Positions 1 through 9,339 of a stretch of 34,002 nt of DNA are shown piece after piece. Source of the DNA: Gemmatimonadota bacterium (GTDB lineage: Bacteria > Gemmatimonadota > Gemmatimonadetes > Gemmatimonadales > Gemmatimonadaceae); the NCBI GenBank assembly GCA_023249375.1, contig JAHFCT010000034.1:1-34002 (forward strand), written 5' to 3'. A program made the translations under genes and the position numbers. The first letter of the stretch is position 1. Each line of letters begins with the position of its first letter. The notes under the pieces were generated by a model. The model did not search any database. It was not told where the DNA came from and saw only the letters and a list, made by a program, of their open reading frames with translations.

Positions 1-1
1 G

Positions 2-2617
<2,616 letters not shown>

Positions 2618-2653
2618 GCGAGACAATCGACCCACACGGACTCCGAGAACGCC

Positions 2654-3061
2654 ATGCCCCCCTTCGCCTACGAAGTCTCACGAACCATCAGTGCTTCCAC
2701 CGCGCGGCTCTTTGCCGCGTTGACGGATGCGGCAGTGCTCAAGAAGATCTGGGGTGTGCAACAGATCACGGTTGACGCACGAGTCGGAGGCATGACCCGC
2801 GCCGTGTATGTCGAAGGGGGCCAGGATTGGAGTTTCACCATTACGTACACCGCGGTCGTTCCCAATCGCACGCTCGAGTGGGTGACGCACTTCAGGAGCT
2901 TTCCAACGAAGGAAACGAGAGTCGCGGTGCGCCTTGACGATGCACCGGACGGCACGTTGTTGACGCTGCGCATGGAGAACTTTGAGACGGCGGAGGAGCG
3001 TGATGCCAACGAGCAAGCATGGCATCGAGGGCTTGTGCTCCTCGCGGAGAGTGTCGAGTGA
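2654..3061 (+). CDS. SRPBCC/AHSA1-family protein
   Basis: A 135-residue protein of the START/Bet v1-like SRPBCC superfamily, activator of Hsp90 ATPase homologue 1 (AHSA1) group. It has the usual opening (YEVSRTISASTARLFAALTD), a tryptophan in the first helix-turn region (KKIWGV), a glycine-rich turn (DARVGGMTRAVY) and a C-terminal amphipathic helix containing W123 (NEQAWHRGLVLL). The family forms a hydrophobic pocket; most bacterial members have no known ligand, and a real Hsp90 role is unproven. There is no signal peptide, so it is probably cytosolic. It starts 36 bases after the GH2 gene but has no obvious functional link to it. A second AHSA1-type gene lies at 7049-7495. Confidence 0.85.
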   Translation: MPPFAYEVSRTISASTARLFAALTDAAVLKKIWGVQQITVDARVGGMTRAVYVEGGQDWSFTITYTAVVPNRTLEWVTHFRSFPTKETRVAVRLDDAPDGTLLTLRMENFETAEERDANEQAWHRGLVLLAESVE

Positions 3062-3137
3062 CTAGGCGCCTTGCGCGAGCGGCACCCGCTCGGGCCTCGT
3101 CTGCCGTAAGTTCGTAGTTTCCCCGAGGTTCCCCGGA

Positions 3138-3533
3138 ATGCTCCGCCGTCTTGTCTGTGCCCTGCTGGTCCTGGTCCTCATCGCGAGTGCCTACTTCGGC
3201 TTCGGCGCGGGCCCCAACATTCTCCGCGCGGCGCACACGCCGTGGCAATGGTTCCTCGTCCTCACCGAACTAGTCTACGCGACCAGCGCCTGTGCGGCGC
3301 TCTGGCTGATGCATCGCCGTGATCAGCGACAGCACTTCGCGCTGCTCGTCTTCGCTGTCTCGGTGACCGTCACCACCGGCCTCGCGCCCGTTATGTGGGG
3401 CCACGGGCGCTGGACCACGGGTCTCCTCTCGGCCACGGTGACCTTCCTGCTCGTGGGCGGCCTCATTGCCGCACGACAGGCGCTCGCCGCACGTGCTACC
3501 GCCGCGGCATCTGATCAGCCCCGTTCTCCGTAG
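3138..3533 (+). CDS. Small integral membrane protein, unknown function
   Basis: A 131-residue hydrophobic protein that I do not recognise as a named family. Four membrane segments are visible at about residues 5-25, 37-58, 68-88 and 95-115. A short basic loop (MHRRDQRQH) lies between helices 2 and 3, and the C-terminal tail is polar and Ala/Pro-rich. No catalytic motif is apparent. The start is the ATG at 3138, after a purine-rich CGAGG stretch about ten bases upstream. The next gene starts 11 bases downstream, so the two may be co-transcribed. Positive residues at the N-terminus and in loop 2-3 suggest both termini face the cytoplasm (inference). Confidence 0.7.
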   Translation: MLRRLVCALLVLVLIASAYFGFGAGPNILRAAHTPWQWFLVLTELVYATSACAALWLMHRRDQRQHFALLVFAVSVTVTTGLAPVMWGHGRWTTGLLSATVTFLLVGGLIAARQALAARATAAASDQPRSP

Positions 3534-3544
3534 AACCGCCAACC

Positions 3545-3946
3545 ATGCCGTATCGCCTGCTGCAGTCTCCGACGCTCATCGAGGTCACGCTCGGCGGCAC
3601 CGTCACCTCCAGAACCCTGCTCACCTTCGCGCAGGAAGTCGCCGCGCTCGAAGCGCCTGCCGCCGTCTCCCGCAACCTGCTCACGACGTTCTCCGGAATC
3701 GACGGGTGGAAGCTCGATTCGAACGAAATGCGGCAATACGCCGAGGCGCGCGCCAAGACCACCCTCAAGAATCACATCAAGTCGGCGATCGTCGCGCCCA
3801 ACGACCTCGACTTCGGCATGGCCCGCATGTTCGAACTCATGATGCAGAGCCAGACGATCGAGGTGATGGTCTTTCGCGATGAACAGGCGGCGCGGCAGTG
3901 GCTGGAGGACGAGTCCGCCGCCGACCTCAGCGGTGGGCCGTCGTAA
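3545..3946 (+). CDS. SpoIIAA-like / STAS-SEC14-type protein
   Basis: A 133-residue soluble protein resembling the SpoIIAA-like (STAS/SEC14) family found singly in many environmental bacteria. It starts with a beta strand (LLQSPTLIEVTLGGTVT), has helices containing ELEALEA-type and EMRQYAEARA sequences, and a central strand KSAIVAPNDLDFGMARMFE. The end, IEVMVFRDEQAARQWLE, is the typical C-terminal strand-helix of this family. There is no phosphorylatable Ser context as in true anti-sigma antagonists, and no anti-sigma kinase nearby, so the role is unknown. It follows the membrane-protein gene by 11 bases and faces the convergent GH53 gene 49 bases further on. Family call is by overall pattern only. 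Confidence 0.6.
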   Translation: MPYRLLQSPTLIEVTLGGTVTSRTLLTFAQEVAALEAPAAVSRNLLTTFSGIDGWKLDSNEMRQYAEARAKTTLKNHIKSAIVAPNDLDFGMARMFELMMQSQTIEVMVFRDEQAARQWLEDESAADLSGGPS

Positions 3947-3995
3947 ACTCGCAGACCTCTGCCCTACGAACGCCGAAAGCGCGGCGACTCCTGCT

Positions 3996-4952
3996 CTACG
4001 GCCGCGGCGTCGCCTTGCCCTCCCCCGGCCGCGCGATGAACTCGGCGTGCAGCGAATCGTACACCTGCATGCCGCCCGTCACATTGCCCTTCTGATCAAA
4101 CAGCCCGCTGCGCCAGCCGAGTGGTTCCCAGATGGCCGCGCCCGTGCCGAGCCCGGACGGAAGGGCAAAGACAATCTCGTGCACCGCGCGCCTGAAGTCG
4201 GAGTACTCCACGACATTCACCGGCTTGTGATACCGGCTCGTCAGGTCGCGCAGGTTGGCGTTCAGGTCTTCGAGCGTGCCGTGCCAGCGCGGATAATACG
4301 AGAGCCCGATGATGTCGAACGTCACGCCACGCGCGAGCATGTTGTCCAGCCAGAAACTTGCTTCGGCGTTCTGTCCGCCGAGGGCGATGTGCATCATCAC
4401 GGGGATGCGCGGGTCCACCGCCGCCGTTCCCTCAACCCCCGCGCGCAACAGCCCCGCGAGTTGATCGAGATTGCCGATGTGTCCCTCGGGCCACAGGATG
4501 CCGTGATTCACCTCGTTGCCAATCTGCACCATGTCGGGGAGTGTACCCTGTCTCTTCATCGCGTTCAGCACAGACGACGTGTAGCTGCGCACCGTGTCGC
4601 GCAGTGCGGCGTACGGAAGCGTTGCCCATGCGAGCGGCTTGTTCTGCTGCTGCGGGTCGGCCCAGTAGTCGCTGTAGTGGAAGTCGAGCAACAGCCCCAG
4701 GCCCGCCGCCTTCACGCGCCGTGCCATGCTCAGCGTCGAGTCGAGCCCGCAGTAGCCCACCTTCGGCGCGTAGCCCTTGGGATTCTCCGGATTCACGAAG
4801 ACGCGCAGGCGGATGTAATTGAAGCCGTGATGCTTGAGCATCACGATGGCATCGACCTTCTGCCCGCCGTCGCGGAACTCGCTGGTCGCGCCGCCAAATC
4901 GCGACGCACCGCTCTCGATCTGCGGCAGGAACGAAATGTCGGCGCCGATCAT
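3996..4952 (-). CDS. GH53 endo-beta-1,4-galactanase, catalytic domain (separated from its export signal)
   Basis: Arabinogalactan endo-beta-1,4-galactanase (GH53, clan GH-A), cutting beta-1,4-galactan side chains of pectin. The 318-residue frame starts exactly at the first barrel strand (MIGADISFLPQIES), so it has no signal peptide. The acid/base is E147 in VQIGNEVNHGILWPEG and the nucleophile E249 in NVVEYSDF; FNYIRLRVFVNP and LLLDFHYSDYWADP are family signatures. Length matches a bare GH53 domain. The same frame stays open upstream of the ATG and reads APPTAEQLPPTTKPIDR, a typical Pro/Thr linker, joining naturally to the product of the overlapping upstream frame (4949-5476). One gene interrupted by a one-base shift near 4998-5008 is therefore the likeliest reading. 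The alternative is two coupled genes with an ATGA overlap, but that would leave the enzyme without export. Confidence 0.88.
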   Translation of the reverse strand: MIGADISFLPQIESGASRFGGATSEFRDGGQKVDAIVMLKHHGFNYIRLRVFVNPENPKGYAPKVGYCGLDSTLSMARRVKAAGLGLLLDFHYSDYWADPQQQNKPLAWATLPYAALRDTVRSYTSSVLNAMKRQGTLPDMVQIGNEVNHGILWPEGHIGNLDQLAGLLRAGVEGTAAVDPRIPVMMHIALGGQNAEASFWLDNMLARGVTFDIIGLSYYPRWHGTLEDLNANLRDLTSRYHKPVNVVEYSDFRRAVHEIVFALPSGLGTGAAIWEPLGWRSGLFDQKGNVTGGMQVYDSLHAEFIARPGEGKATPRP

Positions 4953-5476
4953 CCGGTCGATGGGTTTGGTGGTCGGCGGAAGCTGTTCGGCCGTTGGCGG
5001 CGCAGCACGACGTCGGCGGGAATGGTGTGAATCTCGTGTGCACCGGGGAAGAGCTTGCCCGAGCGCGCCTCCACCTTCACCCGGTCGGTCTTGGTGCCCG
5101 CCCTGAATCGAAGCGTGCGCACGCCCGTCACCAGCTGCACCGGCGTGTAGCGCGAGTTGCCCGTATCGGCGAATGACGGCAGGGTCTCTCCCCCCGAATC
5201 CGTGACCACACCGTCACCCGTCACATACACGCGCACGGAGTCACTCGCCGACGTGATCTCTCGGCTCAGGCTGTCGGTGATGGCAACCCGCAGCGTCGTA
5301 TAATCCGTCCCGTTGGCGCGCAGCGTGGTGCTGTAGCTCGTCAGCATCACGGATACCGCCTTGCCCGAGTCGACGCGGCTCACGCGCGAGAAGTCTGGCG
5401 CTTCGCTCCGCGGCGAGCTGCAATGCGCGCCCAGCACGGCCGCGACGCCCGTCACGGCGATCGATATGGCCTTCAT
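4949..5476 (-). CDS. Exported Ig-like N-terminal part of the GH53 protein (probable frameshift partner)
   Basis: A 175-residue product beginning MKAISIAVTGVAAVLGAHCSS, a short signal peptide with a Cys at the expected lipoprotein position (lipobox not canonical). The ATG at 5476 is preceded by GAGGACATC, a good ribosome site; longer in-frame starts upstream have poor, Arg-rich sequence. Residues about 35-150 resemble an Ig-like/invasin domain of the kind attached to glycosidases (TTLRANGTDYTTLRVAITDS, then VRVYVTGDGVVTDSGGE). After IHTIPADVV the frame degenerates to LRRQRPNSFRRPPNPSTG and stops in an ATGA overlap with the GH53 start. The other frame carries a normal linker at this point, so these two pieces were probably one secreted galactanase. 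Confidence 0.7.
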   Translation of the reverse strand: MKAISIAVTGVAAVLGAHCSSPRSEAPDFSRVSRVDSGKAVSVMLTSYSTTLRANGTDYTTLRVAITDSLSREITSASDSVRVYVTGDGVVTDSGGETLPSFADTGNSRYTPVQLVTGVRTLRFRAGTKTDRVKVEARSGKLFPGAHEIHTIPADVVLRRQRPNSFRRPPNPSTG

Positions 5477-5561
5477 GATGTCCTCGTCTGTTGACTGACG
5501 CTCTTTGTGCGTGACATCGTACGCGCCGTCCCGACAGCGCGCCATCCCGGTTACCGGCGCC

Positions 5562-6143
5562 TTACGCCGCCAGCGCCGCCTCGATGACCGCCTCGGCCGC
5601 CGCCCCGACGCGCCGTCCCGGATTGTGCGGCCCAAACATCCGCGCCGCACCGAACGCGCCGTCGGTCAGCAGCATCAACTGATCGGCGAGCGCCGCCGCC
5701 TCGCGCACGCCGGCTCCCTTCACGAGCCGCCGAAAGGACTCGCGCAGCGCGGTCTTGTTGGCGACGGCCACTTTGTGCGCGTGCGTCCCCGGTTCGGGAA
5801 ACTCGGCCGCGGCCAGCAGAAAGGGACAGCCGAGGCACTGCGGACTGCCGACCAGCTTTTCGAGGCCGCGGAAGAACCCCCGCAGCTGCTCGCGCGGCCC
5901 CTGCGTGTCGGGGCCCATCCAGCCCTGCGCCGTCTTCCAGAACTGCGCATCCACGCGCGTCAGCCAGGCGGCGATGAGGTCGTCCTTGGACGGGAAGTGC
6001 CGGTAGAGGGTCATCTTGGCGATGCCCGACTCCTTCACGATCCGGTCGACGCCCACGGCGGCGAAGCCGTGGCGGAAGAAGAGCGGGCCGGCGACATCCA
6101 GCAATCGCTCGGCGGATGCGGGCAATGGGGCGGCGGCAGTCAT
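5562..6143 (-). CDS. TetR-family transcriptional regulator
   Basis: A 193-residue repressor-like protein. Residues 10-57 form the TetR helix-turn-helix: RLLDVAGPLFFRHGFAAVGVDRIVKE, then GIAKMTLYRHFPSKDDLIAAW. The C-terminal ligand and dimer domain has CLGCPFLLAAAEFPEP, a Cys-x2-Cys block common in a TetR subgroup near reductases. The gene diverges from the oxidoreductase at 6291. The 147-base gap between them carries two perfect inverted repeats, one of them inside a promoter-like sequence facing the oxidoreductase. Autoregulation and repression of that gene is the natural model (inference). The ligand is unknown. Confidence 0.92.
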   Translation of the reverse strand: MTAAAPLPASAERLLDVAGPLFFRHGFAAVGVDRIVKESGIAKMTLYRHFPSKDDLIAAWLTRVDAQFWKTAQGWMGPDTQGPREQLRGFFRGLEKLVGSPQCLGCPFLLAAAEFPEPGTHAHKVAVANKTALRESFRRLVKGAGVREAAALADQLMLLTDGAFGAARMFGPHNPGRRVGAAAEAVIEAALAA

Positions 6144-6158
6144 GGCAGGAAAGCTACG

Positions 6159-6172
6159 AGACCGATGGGTCT
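6159..6172. promoter_or_regulatory. Inverted repeat AGACC-N4-GGTCT, candidate TetR operator next to tetR
   Basis: A perfect 5-bp inverted repeat with a 4-base spacer lies 16 bases upstream of the tetR start. It shares the GAC..GTC half-site type with the repeat at 6182-6195. Position and symmetry suggest a TetR-dimer site controlling the regulator's own transcription. Binding is inferred from sequence only. Confidence 0.45.
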
Positions 6173-6200
6173 TGCGTCAAGACAGACAGGTCTGTATCGT
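6172..6200 (+). promoter_or_regulatory. Candidate promoter for the oxidoreductase gene
   Basis: TTGCGT at 6172-6177 and TATCGT at 6195-6200 are separated by exactly 17 bases. The -35 matches three and the -10 four of six consensus positions. The spacer is almost filled by the palindrome at 6182-6195, so a bound TetR dimer would block polymerase. The initiation codon is about 90 bases downstream. Confidence 0.4.
6182..6195. promoter_or_regulatory. Inverted repeat ACAGAC-AG-GTCTGT, candidate TetR operator
   Basis: A perfect 14-bp dyad (6-bp arms, 2-base centre) in the tetR/oxidoreductase divergent gap. It sits between the -35-like and -10-like boxes facing the oxidoreductase, a classic repressor position. 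The half-site resembles that of the second repeat at 6159-6172. This is the best operator candidate in the window. Confidence 0.5.
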
Positions 6201-6290
6201 TTGTTGATTCGCGCGGCGCCGAGCGCCGCCCCCTTCCATCACGACCGGCGCGGGACGCCTCGCACCCGGGCATCACAGAGAGACCGTCAT

Positions 6291-6971
6291 ATGAAGATCG
6301 GCGTCATTGGCACCGGCACGGTAGGACAGACCATCGCGGCGGCGCTGGCTGACAAGAAGCACGACGTCCTCATCGGCACGCGCGACCCGAAGGCCACCAT
6401 GGCGCGCGACGCCGGCGGCCCGATGGGCGGCGGCCCGTTCCGGGACTGGGCCGCGGCTCACCCGGCCATCGGACTGCGCACCATCCGCGAGGCGGCCTCG
6501 CATGGCGAACTCGTCTTCTTCGCCACGCAGGGGGCGTCCGCGGTCGCCGCGGTGCAGGCCGCCGGCGCGGCGCTCGACGGGAAGATCGTCGTCGACATCT
6601 CCAATCCGCTCGACTTCTCGAAGGGCTTTCCGCCCTTCCTCTTCGTCGGCAATACCGATTCGCTGGGCGAGCAGATGCAGCAGGCCGCGCCCAAGGCGCG
6701 CATCGTCAAGTCGCTGAATACCGTGACCGCGGCGCTGATGGTCAACCCGCGCGCGCTCGCCGGGGGTGCGCACACGATGTTCGTGGCCGGCAACGATGCC
6801 GATGCCAAGGCCACCGTCACGACGTTCCTCATGGAACAGTTCGGCTGGAGCGATGTCGTCGATATCGGAGGCATCGAAGCCGCGCGCGCCACCGAGTCGC
6901 TGCTGCTGCCGTGGACGCGTCTCTACGGCGCGCTCAAGACGCCGCTCTTCGGTTTCCACGTCGTGCGCTAG
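6291..6971 (+). CDS. NAD(P)-binding oxidoreductase, F420-dependent NADP reductase-like
   Basis: A 226-residue single-domain Rossmann protein of the NADPH-dependent F420 reductase-like/6PGDH-like family. The dinucleotide site is at the very N-terminus (KIGVIGTGTVGQTIAAALA), followed by LIGTRDP, which fits NADP selectivity because of the Arg after the second strand. Later family blocks are ELVFFATQGAS, GKIVVDISNPLDFSKG, IVKSLNTVTAALM and MFVAGNDADAK. The C-terminus (DIGGIEAARATESLLLPWTRL) is the usual oligomerisation helix region. The ATG at 6291 was chosen because the Rossmann fold begins there; the open frame further upstream is not protein-like and would cross the promoter. It is probably under the divergent TetR regulator. 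Whether it uses F420 or another acceptor cannot be told from this window. Confidence 0.88.
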   Translation: MKIGVIGTGTVGQTIAAALADKKHDVLIGTRDPKATMARDAGGPMGGGPFRDWAAAHPAIGLRTIREAASHGELVFFATQGASAVAAVQAAGAALDGKIVVDISNPLDFSKGFPPFLFVGNTDSLGEQMQQAAPKARIVKSLNTVTAALMVNPRALAGGAHTMFVAGNDADAKATVTTFLMEQFGWSDVVDIGGIEAARATESLLLPWTRLYGALKTPLFGFHVVR

Positions 6972-7048
6972 TTTCCGCGGGCGCACCGCCGGCCGTACAT
7001 TGGTGGATCTGCTCCCCCCCGTCTCGCACCTCGAGAGGAGATCCAGCA

Positions 7049-7495
7049 ATGTCGACCGGCACCGTCCAGCTCCACCGCGTGCTCCGCGCCCCCGCGGAAC
7101 GCGTGTACAAGGCCTTCCTCGACGCGGCCGCCATGGCCAAGTGGCTCCCGCCCTACGGCTTCACGTGCACGGTGCACCAGATGGAGGCGCGTGTCGGCGG
7201 CACGTACCGGATGTCGTTCACGAACTTCGGCAGCGGCAACGGCCACTCATTTCGCGGCGAGTATGTCGAACTCGTCCCCGGGAGGCTGATTCGCTACACC
7301 GACCGCTTCGATGACCCGAACCTGCCCGGGGAGATCGCCGTGACGATCGCATTTACTCCCGTGTCGTGCGGTACCGAGCTGCACATCAAGCAAGAGGGCC
7401 TGCCCGCCGTGATCCCCGTCGAGATGTGCTACCTCGGCTGGCAGGAGTCGCTGGCCCAGCTCGCGAACATCGTGGAGCCGGAGATTCCGGGTTAG
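7049..7495 (+). CDS. SRPBCC/AHSA1-family protein
   Basis: A 148-residue START-like protein of the AHSA1 group. Signature blocks are VLRAPAERVYKAFLDAAAMAKWLPPYGF, MEARVGGTYRMSFTNF, FRGEYVELVPGRLIRYTDRFD and TELHIKQEGLP, with the closing helix ending in YLGWQESLAQLANIV. Start is the ATG at 7049, eight bases after a strong AGAGGAG ribosome site. It lies 77 bases after the oxidoreductase on the same strand and could share its transcript. The relative at 2654-3061 is more divergent. Ligand and substrate are unknown; no signal peptide, so probably cytosolic. Confidence 0.88.
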   Translation: MSTGTVQLHRVLRAPAERVYKAFLDAAAMAKWLPPYGFTCTVHQMEARVGGTYRMSFTNFGSGNGHSFRGEYVELVPGRLIRYTDRFDDPNLPGEIAVTIAFTPVSCGTELHIKQEGLPAVIPVEMCYLGWQESLAQLANIVEPEIPG

Positions 7496-7503
7496 CGGCG
7501 CAG

Positions 7504-7544
7504 CACGAAACCGGGCGAGGCCGCGTGGCCCCGCCCGGTTCGTG
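7504..7544. terminator. Bidirectional hairpin terminator between convergent genes
   Basis: Arms CACGAAACCGGGCG (7504-7517) and CGCCCGGTTCGTG (7532-7544) pair throughout except for one bulged A. An inner GGCC-GCGT-GGCC extension lies beyond an A/C mismatch. It sits nine bases after the AHSA1 stop and 25 bases from the end of the convergent TPR gene, where a shared terminator is expected. No long T tract follows on either strand. Confidence 0.65.
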
Positions 7545-7568
7545 TGCATACTCTGCGCGAACAACTGC

Positions 7569-9056
7569 TCAGGTAATCCGCTTCACCAGCACGCGCGCCG
7601 TCACGAGCCCGCCGTTCGTCAGGGCGAGCCCACGATCGCCGAGGATCTCGTCGCGCAGCGAGCGGGCGAGCCCGAGGTTCCCCGCCTTCGCGTGCGCCAG
7701 CGCGAGCACCGCCCGCGTGAGCGGCGTGACCAGGTCCGTCCTGTTCATCTCGATGATCGCGTCGTTCGCCTTTCCTTCATTGATGAGCACGAGCCCATTG
7801 ATGATCGGCGCCAGCCGCGCGTTGGCCAGTGTGGACTTGCCCATCGTCTCGTGCATCAGCGTCTCGACCGCGCTGCGCGCGGCGGCGTTCTGCTTGGTGA
7901 GCGCCATGGCGAGGCCGCTGTAGTACGCCTTGTCGATGGCAGTCACCCCGTCGCCAACCATCGACAGGTGATTGCCCACCGACTTGCCGTCGCCAATGAG
8001 CGCATCGATGATCGCGAGCGTCGCGTGGCCTGAACTCACGCTCATCACCATGTTTGCCTTCTGCGCCTCGGCGATCGACGTCTCGATCTGCGCCATCGCC
8101 AACTTGGCGTTCCCGTCGAGCATGAACGTCGCCGCGATCTGGTTCAGCAACGAGATCCGCACGCCCGGTGTGGCGGCGCGCGGCAGCACCGCGTTGAGCG
8201 CCGTGCGCGCCAGGTCTCCCTTGCCCTCGATGACGCGAAGGCAGGCAATCCGCTGCGCCGGCACGATGAGGGCGTTGTCGAGGTCGAGCGCCTTGTTGAG
8301 CTCGATCACCGCCTCGTCAAACCGGCCGCTGAGCATCAGGATCTCGCCAAACGAGTCATGCGCGTTCGGTTCGTTGGGCGCCTGATTGACGTACATCTTC
8401 ACGGTCTCGAGCGCACCCGCGTGGTCGCCGCTCCGCCATCGGTTGTAGGCGAGCTGATTGAACGCCGGGGCAAAGTCGGGGAAGCTGGTCGTGAGCTTGC
8501 GCAGCGGCTCGATGGTTGCCGCATAGCTGCTGCCGGGAAGCGCGCCCACGTTCAGCGCGCTGATGTACGCGATGCTCGGATCGTTGGGGAGCATGCGCTC
8601 CGCCGCCTGCAGCAGCGACTGCGCCCCGATGAAGTCGTTCTTGAACCGCGCCCGCAGGGCGGAGGCGAGCAGAAACTCGGGCGCCGAGGCCTTGGCCGCA
8701 TCGGCGATGCCGCGCGCAAACTCGGCGTCGCGCGCCGTGACGTTCAGGTCGGTGGCCACCGTGGCCAGCAGCACGCGCGCGATGCCAAGCGACGGATCGG
8801 CGTCTACGGACCGCCGCAGGTGATTGGCCGCCCGCACGGTCTGGACGTTGTTGAGATCCAGCAGCCCGGCGTTGAACTCGGAGACGGCCGCCATCGAGTT
8901 TGATGTGGGTTCGAGGCGGTTCGCGCGCGCGACGCCGGCGCCGAGTTGCGCGCCGAGCGCGCCGGGAAGAAACAGGAGGAGCGCTGCCGCGGGGACGAAC
9001 GTGGCGAGCGGCGCGCGCCACCACCGGCGACGGCCGGTGTTTGGGGTGAGGGACAT
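7569..9056 (-). CDS. Exported TPR-repeat protein
   Basis: A 495-residue protein with an N-terminal signal peptide: basic start (NTGRRRWWR), hydrophobic PAAALLLFLPG, then a probable signal-peptidase site at ALGAQ. The rest is alpha-helical and Ala/Leu-rich, with TPR-like pairs. The clearest are SFPDFAPAFNQLAYNRWRSGDHAGALE, APNEPNAHDSFGEILMLSGRFDEA and the repeat after it. No enzymatic domain is seen, so it is probably a periplasmic scaffold or interaction protein. Start is the ATG at 9056, five bases after a strong GGAGG. It is co-directional with the alpha-glucan locus, but a 283-base gap (9057-9339) without visible genes or a clear terminator separates them, so membership of that operon is doubtful. 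Confidence 0.8.
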   Translation of the reverse strand: MSLTPNTGRRRWWRAPLATFVPAAALLLFLPGALGAQLGAGVARANRLEPTSNSMAAVSEFNAGLLDLNNVQTVRAANHLRRSVDADPSLGIARVLLATVATDLNVTARDAEFARGIADAAKASAPEFLLASALRARFKNDFIGAQSLLQAAERMLPNDPSIAYISALNVGALPGSSYAATIEPLRKLTTSFPDFAPAFNQLAYNRWRSGDHAGALETVKMYVNQAPNEPNAHDSFGEILMLSGRFDEAVIELNKALDLDNALIVPAQRIACLRVIEGKGDLARTALNAVLPRAATPGVRISLLNQIAATFMLDGNAKLAMAQIETSIAEAQKANMVMSVSSGHATLAIIDALIGDGKSVGNHLSMVGDGVTAIDKAYYSGLAMALTKQNAAARSAVETLMHETMGKSTLANARLAPIINGLVLINEGKANDAIIEMNRTDLVTPLTRAVLALAHAKAGNLGLARSLRDEILGDRGLALTNGGLVTARVLVKRIT

Positions 9057-9339
9057 CTAGACCTCCGTCCAGCGAGTATCGTGGCGCGGCCGGGATGGCC
9101 GTGCCCGATGCTCCGGGCGTGCGCGGCAAGGTCCGTCAGAGGCAAGACAGACGGCGGGGGGTCCTTCGGTGGAGTGTCCAGTCGCTTGTGATGTCGCTGG
9201 CGCGACTCACTGTCGGCCGATCCGAAGCACGCGATGCTCTCAGATAGCACTCTTTTGGATGACGGTCAAGACAGGCTTTGCTTTACAGAGCCCGAGGGCG
9301 GTGGTGCCGCGCACCAGATGATGCACCAGTTGCGTGAGG

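Noticed and set aside
3076-3092. Hairpin CGAGCGG-CAC-CCGCTCG after the first AHSA1 gene
   Set aside because: Seven-base stem without a T tract between co-directional genes; such short GC dyads are frequent by chance at this GC content.
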